Assembly: GCF_015680235.1 (NCBI RefSeq)
Contig: NZ_JADLJL010000004.1
Span: 124,001 to 188,000, forward strand
Length of the DNA: 64,000 nucleotides
From: Pseudomonas guariconensis
GTDB taxonomy: Bacteria > Pseudomonadota > Gammaproteobacteria > Pseudomonadales > Pseudomonadaceae
Reading direction: 5' to 3'
In this document: positions 62,630-64,000 of the stretch, one piece after another
Layout: every line of letters begins with the position of its first letter
Position numbering within the stretch: position 1 is the first letter of the stretch
Made by a program: the position numbers and the translations under genes
The notes under the pieces: generated by a model
What the model saw: the letters and a program-made list of their open reading frames with translations, nothing else
Told to the model about the DNA's origin: nothing
The model's database searches: none

Positions 62630-63829
62630 ATGTCTGGTAATCGTGGAGTGGTGTATCTCGGCGCTGGCAAGGTCGAGGTCCAGAAGATCGACTACCCCAA
62701 AATGCAGGACCCACGCGGCAAGAAGATCGAGCACGGCGTGATCCTCAAGGTGGTCTCCACCAACATCTGCGGCTCCGACCAGCACATGGTCCGCGGCCGT
62801 ACTACTGCCCAGGTTGGCCTGGTTCTTGGCCACGAAATCACCGGTGAAATCGTCGAGAAGGGCCGCGACGTCGAGCGCATGCAGATCGGCGATCTGGTGT
62901 CGGTACCGTTCAACGTCGCCTGCGGTCGCTGCCGCTCCTGTAAAGAAATGCACACCGGTGTCTGCCTCACCGTCAACCCGGCTCGCGCCGGCGGTGCCTA
63001 CGGCTACGTCGATATGGGCGACTGGACCGGCGGCCAGGCCGAATACGTGCTGGTGCCATACGCTGACTTCAACCTGCTGAAACTGCCAGAGCGCGACAAG
63101 GCCATGGAGAAAATCCGTGACCTGACCTGCCTGTCCGACATCCTGCCGACCGGCTACCACGGTGCCGTGACTGCCGGTGTAGGCCCAGGCAGCACCGTCT
63201 ACGTGGCCGGTGCCGGCCCGGTCGGCCTGGCAGCCGCTGCCTCGGCTCGCCTGCTGGGTGCAGCCTGCGTCATCGTTGGCGACCTCAACCCGGCCCGCCT
63301 GGCCCATGCCAAGGCCCAGGGCTTCGAAGTGGTCGATCTGTCCAAGGACACCCCGCTGCACGAGCAGATCGTCGACATCCTCGGCGAGCCGGAAGTGGAC
63401 TGCGCCATCGACGCCGTCGGCTTCGAAGCCCGTGGCCACGGCCATGAAGGTGCCAAGCATGAAGCGCCGGCCACCGTGCTGAACTCGCTGATGCAAGTCA
63501 CCCGCGTTGCCGGCAACATCGGTATCCCGGGCCTGTACGTGACCGAAGACCCAGGCGCGGTGGATGCCGCAGCCAAGATCGGCGCGCTGAGCATCCGCTT
63601 CGGCCTGGGCTGGGCGAAATCGCACAGCTTCCATACCGGCCAGACCCCGACCATGAAGTACAACCGCCAGCTGATGCAGGCGATCATGTGGGACCGTATC
63701 AACATCGCCGAGGTGGTTGGCGTGCAGGTGATCAACCTGGACCAGGCGCCGCAAGGCTACGGCGAGTTCGATGCAGGTGTGCCGAAGAAGTTCGTGATCG
63801 ACCCGCACAAGATGTGGGGTGCGGCGTAA
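62630..63829 (+). CDS. fdhA: Glutathione-independent formaldehyde dehydrogenase
   Basis: This 399-residue zinc-dependent dehydrogenase has catalytic zinc ligands in NICGSDQHMVRG (Cys47-type) and VLGHEITGEIV (His67-type). Structural-zinc cysteines lie in ACGRCRSCKEMHTGVC. The Rossmann motif VAGAGPVGLAAAASARL is at about 192-208. It resembles P. putida Fdh, which oxidises free formaldehyde with tightly bound NAD. It removes formaldehyde released by GbcAB and possibly DgcAB. It has its own 245-bp upstream region and a clear terminator. Confidence 0.95.
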   Translation: MSGNRGVVYLGAGKVEVQKIDYPKMQDPRGKKIEHGVILKVVSTNICGSDQHMVRGRTTAQVGLVLGHEITGEIVEKGRDVERMQIGDLVSVPFNVACGRCRSCKEMHTGVCLTVNPARAGGAYGYVDMGDWTGGQAEYVLVPYADFNLLKLPERDKAMEKIRDLTCLSDILPTGYHGAVTAGVGPGSTVYVAGAGPVGLAAAASARLLGAACVIVGDLNPARLAHAKAQGFEVVDLSKDTPLHEQIVDILGEPEVDCAIDAVGFEARGHGHEGAKHEAPATVLNSLMQVTRVAGNIGIPGLYVTEDPGAVDAAAKIGALSIRFGLGWAKSHSFHTGQTPTMKYNRQLMQAIMWDRINIAEVVGVQVINLDQAPQGYGEFDAGVPKKFVIDPHKMWGAA

Positions 63830-63844
63830 CCCGCGACTGAAAGG

Positions 63845-63869
63845 GCCCCTCGAATCGAGGGGCTTTTTT
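63845..63869 (+). terminator. Rho-independent terminator of fdhA
   Basis: GCCCCTCG/CGAGGGGC with loop AAT, followed by six T, 15 nt after the stop. Confidence 0.92.
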
Positions 63870-63895
63870 CTTCCCAGGCGCCATGAGTGCGCGCC

Positions 63896-63925
63896 CCCTG
63901 TGGGAGCAGGCTCGTCCAGCGATTG
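63896..63925. repeat. Single partial REP
   Basis: CCTGTGGGAGCAGGCTCGTCCAGCGATTGG, a diverged copy with no visible inverse partner before the window ends. Confidence 0.6.
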
Positions 63926-64000
63926 GCCCCGATGGCTGGCCGGAACATTCCCCCGTTTGTCCAGTCAAATGCCTCGTTTCCCAGGCCATCCCGGCCGACG

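Overview
The window is a 64-kb piece of a Pseudomonas chromosome, most likely from the P. putida group. Evidence: high-GC core genes, many 30-35 bp REP palindromes of the GTGGGAGCGG...CCGCGA type, and a gene order (hisBHAF, cbcXWV, sdaB, gbdR, cdh, dgc, gbc, glyA, soxBDAG, purU, fdhA) that I know from pseudomonads. Coordinates are on the given strand; function calls come from reading the translated sequences, with no database search.

Accessory end (1-10.2 kb). Positions 31-2333 hold a likely RiPP or microcin-type locus: a 56-residue precursor-like peptide ending in CGMPIHPIRPPCGWNW, a hairpin attenuator, a C-terminally anchored protein of unknown function and an ABC exporter with an unusually compact ATPase domain. 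A 74-bp MITE-like palindrome and an orphan 103-residue protein follow. Positions 2861-10212 are a compact genomic island inserted at the 3' end of tRNA-Thr(TGT). It is bounded by about 100-bp direct repeats and has a P4-type integrase beside the tRNA. Its cargo is a four-gene ABC-three-component (Lamassu-like) defence candidate: a 61-residue membrane peptide, a C-terminal-domain protein, a middle component and a Rad50-like ATPase with a zinc-binding CPxC/CxxC pair. The membrane peptide and the next protein share the motif AG(G/A)D(V/I)VGRDKIT at opposite ends. That suggests a membrane effector recruited in trans by motif matching, and it is the most interesting signal in the window. A second recombinase pair lies between the cargo and the integrase.

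Core, 10.2-26.5 kb: tRNA-Thr, two lipoproteins, an XRE/DUF2975 pair, a methyltransferase, a polar amino-acid ABC transporter, a GABA-type permease, tRNA-Phe, yggX-mutY-asmA, and hisB-hisH-DUF2164-hisA-hisF.

Core, 26.6-63.8 kb: a quaternary-amine and one-carbon catabolic region. CbcXWV and CaiX import choline, betaine and carnitine. CdhA, CdhC and CdhB turn carnitine into glycine betaine. GbcAB demethylates betaine to dimethylglycine, DgcAB with a dedicated ETF pair takes this to sarcosine, and SoxBDAG takes it to glycine. GlyA, LtaE and SdaB move carbon through serine and threonine to pyruvate. FdhA and PurU deal with formaldehyde and formyl-THF. Two AraC-type regulators with GATase-1-like domains (GbdR, CdhR) are encoded here. 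I see a sigma-54 promoter pair upstream of gbdR and 21-bp-phased GGTCGC repeats in the cbcX/sdaB and caiX/cdhR divergent promoters, with a looser version at gbcA/gbcB. Other unexplained structure includes a possible small RNA at 33.5 kb and a triple degenerate repeat at 47.3-47.6 kb.
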